Source: Bacillota bacterium (GTDB lineage: Bacteria > Bacillota > Clostridia > Peptostreptococcales > Anaerovoracaceae). Taken from it: 64,000 bases of DNA. The notes under the pieces were generated by a model, which was not told where the DNA came from, ran no database searches, and saw nothing but the letters and a program-made list of their open reading frames with translations. The stretch lies in NCBI GenBank assembly GCA_017557505.1, contig JAFYYP010000013.1, positions 1-64,000 on the forward strand. Direction: 5' to 3'. This document shows, one piece after another, positions 17,189-24,161 of the stretch (the stretch's first letter is position 1; each line of letters starts with the position of its first letter). The position numbers and the translations under genes were made by a program.

Positions 17189-18259
17189 ATGCTGACACAG
17201 GGAAAACGCTTCGGTGACCCGGGCGCAAAAGACATCCTGATCCAGGTCACGGGCGGGCAGGAGGAAAGCTTCCTGCAGCGCGAATATGAACAGATCTGCG
17301 CCTTATCAGGGCGAAATGATTTCTGTTTGCTCACGTTCGCGGTGACGGACTGGAACAACGATCTGTCCCCTTGGGAAGCGCCTCCGGCTTTCGGAGACGA
17401 AGCTTTCGGGGGCGGAGCGGATAAGACCCGGGAAGAACTTGCTGAACAGGTAAAACAGATCCGTGAAGAATACCAGGATGCAAAGCTGTATCTGGGAGGT
17501 TATTCGCTGGCCGGTCTGTTTGCGCTGTGGGCAGCAACAAAATCAGACGATTTCGACGGCGTGGCGGCGGTCTCGCCATCCGTGTGGTTTCCCGGGTTCA
17601 CGGATTATCTGAAAGAGCATTATGCGGACTTGTACTTCGCCTATCTGAGCCTCGGCGAAAAAGAAGGGAAGACCCGGGAAGCCATCGTAAAAACACAGGA
17701 GATCCTGGAGGAACAGTTCGTCGAAAACACGCTGGAATGGAATCCGGGCAACCATTTTAAAGAACCGGATCTGCGCATGGCGAAGGGATTCGCATGGCTG
17801 CTGAATCTGAAGGACCTGTGCGTTTACGACCAAAAACTTGTACAGGTGACCGATAACGACGGAAACGTGTTCGAGGGGATCGCCGAGTACTGTTCTCCGG
17901 ATTACTGCTATACGGAATACGGGGAATGCGAAGGCGCGCTGAAGATCGGCACGTTTCTGTTATACCGGAGCACGATCGTAAACGCCGCGGAACTGGAAGA
18001 GTTTTCGACTCCGTTCGGAACGCTCGAAGAAATGACAGTGGAATCCGGTATGGATCTGGTCGACGAGGCGTTGGACGATGAGGAAGACGTCCACGTCGTC
18101 CGTATGCTGCGTTGTCTGGCGCATCATCTGGATCCAAAGACCGGAAACGGACTGCCTGATCATGAGGAACTGCGCGAACCTTTGAAGTCATTGCTGAAAT
18201 GGTCAAAATCCGATGAAATAAAGGGACTGGCGCAACAGGTGCTGGATCTGTTGGGATAA
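17189..18259 (+). CDS. Alpha/beta-hydrolase-like protein with unassigned C-terminal domain
   Basis: A 356-residue protein in two parts. Residues 1 to about 205 look like an alpha/beta hydrolase: the nucleophile elbow GGYSLAGL (S106), then VAAVSPSVWFPGF and a late histidine in NPGNHFKEPDLRM. Residues ~212-356 form a second domain, beginning with a strand-rich segment (KLVQVTDNDGNVFEGIAEYC) reminiscent of small beta-barrels in DUF-type proteins, then a helical end. I cannot name this domain or the substrate. Its ATG is 4 bp after the dipeptidase stop, which ties the two genes together. Confidence 0.7.
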   Translation: MLTQGKRFGDPGAKDILIQVTGGQEESFLQREYEQICALSGRNDFCLLTFAVTDWNNDLSPWEAPPAFGDEAFGGGADKTREELAEQVKQIREEYQDAKLYLGGYSLAGLFALWAATKSDDFDGVAAVSPSVWFPGFTDYLKEHYADLYFAYLSLGEKEGKTREAIVKTQEILEEQFVENTLEWNPGNHFKEPDLRMAKGFAWLLNLKDLCVYDQKLVQVTDNDGNVFEGIAEYCSPDYCYTEYGECEGALKIGTFLLYRSTIVNAAELEEFSTPFGTLEEMTVESGMDLVDEALDDEEDVHVVRMLRCLAHHLDPKTGNGLPDHEELREPLKSLLKWSKSDEIKGLAQQVLDLLG

Positions 18260-18274
18260 AGGAGGAAAGCATTC

Positions 18275-18730
18275 ATGAAGTTAGCAGAAAGTTTACAGGA
18301 AAGAGCGGATCTGAACCGCAAGATCGAACAGCTGCGTATGCGCATCCAGAGCAACGCTCTCGTGCAGGAAGGCGAGAAACCGGCGGAAGATCCGGTTAAG
18401 CTCATCAAAGAGCTGGACAGCTGCCTGGAACGATTGGAAGTGCTGATCCGGCAGATCAATCTGACGAACTGTTCTTATAAAGTCGACGGAAAGACCCTGA
18501 CGGAACTCATCGCGCGCAAGGACGTTCTCCGTGTGCAGATGAGCGCGTATCAGGATATCCTGTATACGGCGTCCCAGTCCGTGCACCGCGCCAGAAACAC
18601 GGAGATCAAGATCCTTCCGGTGCTGAAAGTGACGGAGCTACAGAAAAAGTGTGACGTGCTGGCCAAAGAACTTCGTTTACTCGACAATGCGATCCAGCAG
18701 GCAAACTGGACCGCGGACCTGATCGAATAG
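18275..18730 (+). CDS. DIP1984-family protein
   Basis: A 151-residue, almost wholly helical protein matching the DIP1984 family (sometimes labelled septicolysin): MKLAESLQERADLNRKIEQLRMRI, EDPVKLIKELDSCLERLEVL, and INLTNCSYKVDGKTLTELIARKDVL. The heptad-like pattern suggests coiled-coil assembly. No biochemical role is established for the family to my knowledge. A strong GGAGGAAAG site precedes the ATG. The structured intergenic stretch described separately begins right after its stop codon, which may matter because this family has been linked by context to RNA-related genes elsewhere (recalled, not checked). Confidence 0.8.
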   Translation: MKLAESLQERADLNRKIEQLRMRIQSNALVQEGEKPAEDPVKLIKELDSCLERLEVLIRQINLTNCSYKVDGKTLTELIARKDVLRVQMSAYQDILYTASQSVHRARNTEIKILPVLKVTELQKKCDVLAKELRLLDNAIQQANWTADLIE

Positions 18731-18935
18731 ACCCGTCGTCGGTAGTCCCTCAGAGGTGAATATCAGCGCGGCAGCGGCGCAAAAGGCTGCAGATCGCAAG
18801 ATCGACCGGTGGCGGCGGGAAGAGCACCGCCGGGGTTCGAATCCCCAAGGATAACGCATGCTCCGATCGCGTAAACACGCATACGGCATCGCATATCGCG
18901 TACAACCGGATATTTCTCTGCCGGACGAGGGCGGG
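18731..18935 (+). ncRNA. Candidate structured RNA with tRNA-like T-arm
   Basis: The 273-bp gap before mltG contains a run of hairpins: GCAGC/GCTGC (18771-18790), GATC-GCAA-GATC with a GNRA loop (18792-18803), GGCGG/CCGCC (18811-18831) and GGGG-TTCGAAT-CCCC (18832-18846), whose loop matches the tRNA T-loop consensus. A long-range pairing of 18732-18742 with 18921-18931 (about ten pairs, two bulged G) could close the whole. No acceptor stem fits a canonical tRNA. The D-arm/T-arm flavour recalls bacterial Y RNAs (YrlA), but no Ro/TROVE gene is in the window. No promoter of its own was identified. Confidence 0.35.
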
Positions 18936-18948
18936 AACGGGGTTTTTA

Positions 18949-18957
18949 TGGTATAAT
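18949..18957 (+). promoter_or_regulatory. Extended -10 promoter of mltG
   Basis: TGGTATAAT at 18949-18957 gives an extended -10 about 47 bp before the mltG start. No good -35 hexamer is present 17 bp upstream, as is usual for TGn promoters. Confidence 0.6.
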
Positions 18958-19003
18958 AGCCAAGGTTCAAATCATATAATTCCTTAAGATAAAAGGGGTA
19001 TTT

Positions 19004-20107
19004 ATGGCAGGCAAAAGAGAAAAGAAAAAGAAGAAGGGATTCGGCGGCGTCATCCTGCTGCTGATCATCATCTTCGTGCTGATCTACATCATCGCTAGCA
19101 AAGTCTATACGGATTATAAGAATTACAATGCGGTCATGGACCGCAACAGCCAGGAGATCATCAGCGTAACGATCCCTGCAGGGTCCACGACGACGGGCAT
19201 CGCCGAGATCCTGTACGAAAACGGCATCATTCCCGACGTGAAGAAGTTCAAGCTGAAGTCGCGGCTGAACGGTCTCGACGGCACGTTCCAGGCGGGCGAT
19301 TATCAGTTCTCGCCGTCCATGTCGACGTCTGAGATCATGGAGCTGCTGCAGAACGGCCGCAAGGCGGAAGTCAGCTTTACGATCCCGGAGGGCTATACGG
19401 TAAAGGATACGGCGGAAAAGCTTGTCGAAGAAGGCATAATCTCCGATCCGGAAGAGTTTTACCAAGCCTGCGAAGAGGACTGGGATTACTGGTTCCTGGA
19501 CGGGATCACGAATTACGGGGATCCTTCCGGAACGGTCTCCGCGAAAGCGAACCGCCTCGAAGGCTTCCTGTATCCGGAAACGTACCGTGTGCCGGTCGGC
19601 GCGGCGCCTGATGAGATCGTCGATCGCATGCTGAGCCAGTTCGACGCAGTATTCACGCCGCTGTGGGAAGAAGCTGGCGGCACACAGGGAGGCACGGTGA
19701 ACGGTCTGTCCCTGCACGAGATGGTGACCCTCGCATCCCTGGTGGAACGCGAATCCAAAGCTGCGACGGACCGCGACAAGATCGCTTCCGTCATTTACAA
19801 CCGCCTCAACATCGGTATGAAGCTGCAGATCGACGCGACCGTGCTCTACGCGCTCGGCGAGTGGAAGGACAGGGTGTTGTACAGCGATCTCGAAGTCGAT
19901 TCGCCGTATAACACGTACCGTTACGAAGGCCTGCCTGCCGGTCCGATCGCATCTTCCGGCAAGGCCAGCCTCGAAGCGGCCCTGAACCCGGCCAGCACGA
20001 ACTATATCTACTACGTGCTGAAAGGGGACGGTTCGGGTGAACACAACTTCGCCGAAGACGCCGCAACGTTTGAACAGTACAAACAGGAATATCTGAACAG
20101 TTTGTAA
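19004..20107 (+). CDS. mltG: Endolytic murein transglycosylase MltG (YceG family)
   Basis: A 367-residue membrane-anchored lytic transglycosylase that cuts nascent glycan strands and so sets their length. A lysine-rich cytoplasmic start (KREKKKKKG) precedes one transmembrane helix at about 12-30. A LysM-like domain follows (SVTIPAGSTTTGIAEILYENGI), then the catalytic YceG domain with FLYPETYRVP, LASLVERESK (catalytic Glu), SVIYNRLNIGMKLQID and YNTYRYEGLPAGPIA. It has its own extended -10 promoter and a strong terminator 22 bp after the stop, so it is probably a single-gene transcript. Confidence 0.95.
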   Translation: MAGKREKKKKKGFGGVILLLIIIFVLIYIIASKVYTDYKNYNAVMDRNSQEIISVTIPAGSTTTGIAEILYENGIIPDVKKFKLKSRLNGLDGTFQAGDYQFSPSMSTSEIMELLQNGRKAEVSFTIPEGYTVKDTAEKLVEEGIISDPEEFYQACEEDWDYWFLDGITNYGDPSGTVSAKANRLEGFLYPETYRVPVGAAPDEIVDRMLSQFDAVFTPLWEEAGGTQGGTVNGLSLHEMVTLASLVERESKAATDRDKIASVIYNRLNIGMKLQIDATVLYALGEWKDRVLYSDLEVDSPYNTYRYEGLPAGPIASSGKASLEAALNPASTNYIYYVLKGDGSGEHNFAEDAATFEQYKQEYLNSL

Positions 20108-20129
20108 AGAGATCCGCAAGACAAAACAA

Positions 20130-20165
20130 AGAGGTTCGTTCCATTGATGGACGGACCTCTTTTTG
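20130..20165 (+). terminator. Rho-independent terminator after mltG
   Basis: A stem from AGAGGTTCGT paired to ACGGACCTCT, extended inward by CCA/TGG across a bulged T, with a TTGA loop and a T-run (20160-20164). The -35 of the downstream promoter lies within its loop and 3' arm. Confidence 0.85.
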
Positions 20166-20172
20166 GTATAAT
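20144..20172 (+). promoter_or_regulatory. Promoter of the Gls24/nusB run
   Basis: TTGATG (20144-20149), a 17-bp spacer and TATAAT (20167-20172) with TGG before it. The -35 and spacer are shared with the mltG terminator hairpin, so termination of one unit and initiation of the next overlap physically. Confidence 0.75.
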
Positions 20173-20211
20173 GTATTTTGGTGATTTATAGGCCGTTTTT
20201 GGCATGCAGAA

Positions 20212-20565
20212 ATGGAAGAGAATGCTTTAAAAGAAAAGATGCCGCAGGACGTCATCGCCGTCTGCGCGATGAACGCCGTGCTTCATACGGAAGGCGTTGC
20301 CGAGATGGCGCCTCTGCCTGCGCTGGCAAAGGAGATCGAAGGAACGAAAGGCGTCAGGATCGCGGAATCCCGCAAGGGTCTCGAGATCGACGTCTATCTG
20401 AACGTGCGCTTCGGCGCGAAGATCCCCGATACGGCCTGGAAGATCCAGGAGAACGTGAAACACCGCCTTGAGGATCTGACGAGTGCGAAGATCACCCAGG
20501 TGAATATCCATATCATGGGCGTCTCGGGCAAACCGGACGCGAAAGGAAACGTACAGAACCAATGA
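20212..20565 (+). CDS. Asp23/Gls24-family envelope stress protein (YqhY-like)
   Basis: A 117-residue Asp23/Gls24-family protein. Typical stretches are VIAVCAMNAVLHTEGVAEM, the GLEIDVYLNVRFGAKIPD strand pair and NVKHRLEDLTSAKITQVNIHIMGV at the C-terminus. Members such as YqhY of Bacillus have been tied to acetyl-CoA carboxylase and membrane homeostasis; accB and accC are not beside this copy. It leads the run into nusB, overlapping that start by 4 bp (ATGA), a standard Bacillota arrangement. The ribosome site is weak. Confidence 0.9.
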   Translation: MEENALKEKMPQDVIAVCAMNAVLHTEGVAEMAPLPALAKEIEGTKGVRIAESRKGLEIDVYLNVRFGAKIPDTAWKIQENVKHRLEDLTSAKITQVNIHIMGVSGKPDAKGNVQNQ

Positions 20566-20972
20566 AAAGATCACAGGCAAGAGAACTGACGATGCAGATG
20601 CTGTTCTCCATGGAAGCCAGAAACGATTTCTCTCCGGAATGCAAGGATTCTTTCCTGGCATATTATCCGCCGGAGAATCAGAAGGCTTACGTGAACGGCG
20701 TGTATGACGCGTTCGCGGATCATATCGAAGAAGTGGACGCTCTGATCGAGCAGTATGCCGAACACTGGCACAAAGACCGTATCGCGAAGGTCGATCTGGC
20801 CGTACTCCGCCTTGCCATCGCTGAAATGGTTTTCCTGGCGGAACCGACGCCGGAAGGCGTTGCGATCAATGAGGCCGTCGATCTGGCGAAGAAATTCGGC
20901 AGCGAAGAATCCGGCAGGTTCGTAAACGGCGTACTCGGCAAAGCCGCCAGAAGCAGGGCGGAAGAGAAATAA
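20562..20972 (+). CDS. nusB: Transcription antitermination factor NusB
   Basis: NusB, 136 residues, which with NusE (S10) binds boxA RNA in rRNA leaders and supports antitermination. It starts with the family motif RSQARELTMQMLFSME and carries the C-terminal AEMVFLAEPTPEGVAINEAVDLAKKFGSEESGRFVNGVLG. The length is normal. It is coupled to the Gls24 gene upstream and followed after 1 bp by the M22 gene. Confidence 0.97.
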   Translation: MKRSQARELTMQMLFSMEARNDFSPECKDSFLAYYPPENQKAYVNGVYDAFADHIEEVDALIEQYAEHWHKDRIAKVDLAVLRLAIAEMVFLAEPTPEGVAINEAVDLAKKFGSEESGRFVNGVLGKAARSRAEEK

Positions 20973-20973
20973 G

Positions 20974-21912
20974 ATGCGCAGACTCGTATTGGGGCTAGAT
21001 ACCAGCAACTATACGACTTCCGTTGCGGTCACAGACACGGACACGAAAGAGATCCTTGCCGACGAGCGTATCCTTCTGACGGTGAGACCGGGAGAAAAGG
21101 GCCTGCGTCAGTCGGACGCGCTGTATCAGCACTGGAACAATCTGCCCGTGCTGCTCGAACGTGTGCTGCCGCTGTATGGAAAAGAACTGGCAGCCTTCGC
21201 GGCGAGCGAAAAACCACGTGCGCAGGAGGGTTCGTACATGCCGGTGTTTACGGCAGGTGTGAACGCGGCGAGAATGCTGGCGGCGCAGAGCGGAATGCCG
21301 TTATATCTGTGCTCGCATCAGGAAGGTCATATCCGTGCGGCAGCGTACGGAAACGTTGTAGATCCGGATGAGGGAGGACCGATGCTGTGCGCGCATCTGT
21401 CAGGAGGAACGCTCGAACTCGTGCTGCGCGGCGCAGACGGAAGCGCGGAGATCGCCGGCGGTACGAAGGACATCTCCTACGGTCAGCTGCTGGACAGAAT
21501 GGGCGTGGATCTCGGTTATCCGTTTCCTGCCGGGAAGAGTATAGATGACCTGGCTGCGGGATATGCCCCGGAAGGCCTTAAAAATCCGTTTTCCCGTGTT
21601 TTTACGCAGAAAACGTATCTGAACCTGTCCGGCCTCGAAACGCAGCTGAAATCGGCGGATTTCACCAAAAGCATTTCCAAGGAAACCGTTGCGTATTTCG
21701 CCATGGAACGTATCGCGGAAAGTTTCTGTGCCATTGCGGACGAAGCGCTCGCGCAGACCGGCGTGAAGACGCTGCTCGTGACGGGCGGCGTCGCGTGCAG
21801 CCGCTTCTTAAGACAGTATTGTAAAGATAAGAATTACGTATTCGGAGACGCGCGTCTTTGCAGCGACAACGCAGTAGGCGTAAGTCTCTTCGGAGGTGCC
21901 CAGTGCCGCTGA
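20974..21912 (+). CDS. TsaD/Kae1-like M22 family protein
   Basis: A 312-residue member of the M22 glycoprotease/Kae1/TsaD superfamily (ASKHA fold). It begins LVLGLDTSNYTTSVAV, and has a metal-binding HxxxH in CSHQEGHIRAA, a phosphate loop in LSGGTLELVLRG, and LLVTGGVACSRFLR near the end. It is shorter than canonical TsaD (about 340 residues) and diverges from it. Such paralogues commonly sit between nusB and xseA in Clostridia, while the t6A-forming TsaD is encoded elsewhere. A role in t6A synthesis is therefore not assumed. The xseA start overlaps its end by 10 bp. Confidence 0.85.
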   Translation: MRRLVLGLDTSNYTTSVAVTDTDTKEILADERILLTVRPGEKGLRQSDALYQHWNNLPVLLERVLPLYGKELAAFAASEKPRAQEGSYMPVFTAGVNAARMLAAQSGMPLYLCSHQEGHIRAAAYGNVVDPDEGGPMLCAHLSGGTLELVLRGADGSAEIAGGTKDISYGQLLDRMGVDLGYPFPAGKSIDDLAAGYAPEGLKNPFSRVFTQKTYLNLSGLETQLKSADFTKSISKETVAYFAMERIAESFCAIADEALAQTGVKTLLVTGGVACSRFLRQYCKDKNYVFGDARLCSDNAVGVSLFGGAQCR

Positions 21913-23045
21913 AGCCGGTATCGGTCTCACAACTGAACAGTTACATCAAACGTATCCTGGCGACGGATCCGATCCTGTCGAACGTGTCCGTGAAAGGCGA
22001 GATCTCGAACCTGACGAAGCATTCTTCGGGTCACTGGTACTTTACGCTGAAGGATGAAACGTCGCGCATCAACTGCTTTCTGCCGGCAGAACGCGTATCC
22101 GGACTGCGCTTCGATATCTCGGAGGGTATGGAACTGATCGTGTACGGCAGCGTGTCTGTCTATGAACGCGGCGGCAGTTATTCCGTTTACGTGCGCGATA
22201 TCGACGTGCAGGGTGAAGGTTCGCTGAAGATCGCGTTCGAGAATCTGCGCAGGAAACTGGAAGCGGAAGGACTTTTCGATCCGGATGTTAAGCGTCCGAT
22301 CCCTGAATTTCCAAAGCGCATCGGCGTTCTGACGTCTCCAACCGGCGCGGCTGTGCACGACATCATCACGACGGTAAAACGCCGCAACCCGCTCGTAGAC
22401 GTGCTGATCTATCCCTGCATCGTGCAGGGGCCGGAAGCCGCGGTGAGCATCGTGAACGGCCTTGCAGAGATGAATAGGCTTTTCCCGGATCTGGACGTGA
22501 TCATCGCGGGCCGGGGCGGTGGTTCGGCAGAAGATCTGTGGTGCTTTAACGAAGAGTCTGTGGCCCGTGCGATCCGCGCATCGGAGATCCCCGTGATCTC
22601 TGCGGTGGGTCATGAGGTAGACTTTACTATCGCCGACTTTGCCGCAGACCTTCGGGGCGCGACTCCGACAGCGGCGGCAGAACTGGCCGTGCCGCATATG
22701 GCGGCGCTCATCGATACGCTGCAGCTGTATACGCCGCAGCGGTTGTATCAGAATCTGCAGACCGGTTTCGAAAACTACGGCCTGAGCCTGCAGAGACTGC
22801 GTGACAGCGTAGAAAACAGCATCCGCAGCCGGATCCGGGAAGCGGAGAGCAAACTGGAACTGCTGAAGAACGACGCGGATCTGTCCAATCCCATGAACGT
22901 GCTCGACAAGGGCTACGCCATGGCGAAAAAAGGCGGCGAATGGGTCGAAAGAGCCGCCGCTTTTGCAAAAGGAGACAGCCTGGATCTGCGGTTTAAAGAC
23001 GGTACTCTCGTATGCCTGGTGCAGGAGGTGACGATCCATGAATAA
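21903..23045 (+). CDS. xseA: Exodeoxyribonuclease VII large subunit
   Basis: XseA, 380 residues, the catalytic subunit of ExoVII, a single-strand DNA exonuclease. An N-terminal OB fold (VKGEISNLTKHSSGHWYFTL, then DIDVQGEG) is followed by the catalytic core (RIGVLTSPTGAAVHDI, IAGRGGGSAEDLWCFNEE, SAVGHEVDFTIADFAAD). A long C-terminal helix then ends in LDKGYAMAKKGG. The start is GTG at 21903 behind GGAGG, overlapping the M22 gene. xseB overlaps the end by 8 bp. Confidence 0.95.
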   Translation: MPLKPVSVSQLNSYIKRILATDPILSNVSVKGEISNLTKHSSGHWYFTLKDETSRINCFLPAERVSGLRFDISEGMELIVYGSVSVYERGGSYSVYVRDIDVQGEGSLKIAFENLRRKLEAEGLFDPDVKRPIPEFPKRIGVLTSPTGAAVHDIITTVKRRNPLVDVLIYPCIVQGPEAAVSIVNGLAEMNRLFPDLDVIIAGRGGGSAEDLWCFNEESVARAIRASEIPVISAVGHEVDFTIADFAADLRGATPTAAAELAVPHMAALIDTLQLYTPQRLYQNLQTGFENYGLSLQRLRDSVENSIRSRIREAESKLELLKNDADLSNPMNVLDKGYAMAKKGGEWVERAAAFAKGDSLDLRFKDGTLVCLVQEVTIHE

Positions 23046-23265
23046 GAAAGACATCGACGCCATGACGTTCGAACAGGCGCTCGAGACCCTTGAAAAGACA
23101 GCGGATTCGCTGCGCAGCGGACGTTTGTCCTTAGAGGAGAGCGTTGAGGTTTACGATAATAGTATTCTGTTATATAACCGCTGCAGGGGGATCCTCGACA
23201 AGGCAAAACAGAAGATCGAGATCTACCGGCCGCAGGACGGTAAGACGGAGGAGTTTGAAGGATGA
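23038..23265 (+). CDS. xseB: Exodeoxyribonuclease VII small subunit
   Basis: XseB, 75 residues, a helical hairpin that stabilises and regulates XseA. The signature is MTFEQALETLEKTADSLRSG followed by LSLEESVEVYDNSILLYNRC. Normal length. It overlaps xseA by 8 bp and ispA by 4 bp, so translation of all three is probably coupled. Confidence 0.95.
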   Translation: MNKKDIDAMTFEQALETLEKTADSLRSGRLSLEESVEVYDNSILLYNRCRGILDKAKQKIEIYRPQDGKTEEFEG

Positions 23266-24161
23266 ACAGTCCGGAATTCAACAGATTGAGAGACCTGGTG
23301 AACGATCACATCCTGGATTATATGCCCGTGATCGATCAGAAATGTTCCACGCTTTTCGATTCCATGAGATACAGCCTGACGGCAGGCGGCAAACGCATCC
23401 GCCCTGTGCTGATGCTGGCAGCCGGCCTTATGTGCAAGGAGAAAGAAGAATTCCTCCTTCCATACGCTTGCGCCGCGGAATACATCCAGACGTATTCGCT
23501 CATCCATGACGATCTGCCGGCAATGGATAACGACGATTACCGCCGCGGCATGCTGACGAATCACAAGGTCTACGGCGAGGATATCGCGATCCTGGCTGGC
23601 GACGGACTGCTTTCCGCTGCCTACGAGGTCATGACGAAACATATGCTGCTGTATCTCGATGACCCGGATAAGCTGAAAAGGCTTGCAAAAGCTGCATTTG
23701 AACTCTCGAAGGGCACAGGTGTGCGCGGTATGGTCGCCGGGCAGGTCGCGGACGTAGAAAACGAAGGCAAAGCCTGTTCGGAAGAGATGCTGTCGTTCAT
23801 CCATGCGAATAAAACAGCTGCGTTCATCAAGAGCGTCACGCTGGCCGGCGGATATCTCGGCGGCGCGGACGAGCAGCTGCAGAGCGATCTGACGGTCTAC
23901 GGCGAACATCTGGGTCTGGCATTCCAGATCGTGGACGACATCCTGGACGTCATCGGCGATGAAAAAGCGCTGGGCAAGAAGACGCACGTGGACGAACAGC
24001 TCGACAAGGCGACGTATCCCGCGCTGTACGGTTTGGACAAGTCTATCGATCTTGCCATGGGTCACCTTGCGAAAGCGCGTGACGCCATGGAGAAGTATTA
24101 CGACGAAGCAGAAGTCTTCAATTGCATCATCGACTTCCTGGAATCGGAGATCGTTCGGTAA
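23262..24161 (+). CDS. ispA: Polyprenyl (farnesyl/geranyl) diphosphate synthase
   Basis: A short-chain trans-prenyl diphosphate synthase of 299 residues. The first aspartate-rich motif is HDDLPAMDNDD (from residue 82) with the lysine-arginine site AGGKRIRP before it; the second is QIVDDILD near 223-230. The FARM with two extra residues and the residues before it match bacterial IspA, which makes farnesyl diphosphate; chain length cannot be fixed by eye. It sits between xseB and dxs, so two isoprenoid genes are coexpressed. The dxs ATG shares the last base of its stop codon. Confidence 0.93.
   Translation: MNSPEFNRLRDLVNDHILDYMPVIDQKCSTLFDSMRYSLTAGGKRIRPVLMLAAGLMCKEKEEFLLPYACAAEYIQTYSLIHDDLPAMDNDDYRRGMLTNHKVYGEDIAILAGDGLLSAAYEVMTKHMLLYLDDPDKLKRLAKAAFELSKGTGVRGMVAGQVADVENEGKACSEEMLSFIHANKTAAFIKSVTLAGGYLGGADEQLQSDLTVYGEHLGLAFQIVDDILDVIGDEKALGKKTHVDEQLDKATYPALYGLDKSIDLAMGHLAKARDAMEKYYDEAEVFNCIIDFLESEIVR

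Noticed and set aside
18775..18856. A tRNA gene, suggested by the consensus T-arm
   Set aside because: The seven bases after the T-arm (AGGATAA) have no complementary partner upstream at tRNA distance, and no anticodon arm of 5 bp with a 7-base loop can be drawn. It is kept only as part of a candidate structured RNA.
20974..21912. Calling the M22 gene tsaD
   Set aside because: It is shorter and divergent, and sits in the nusB-xseA position typical of clostridial paralogues; t6A synthesis should not be assigned to it.
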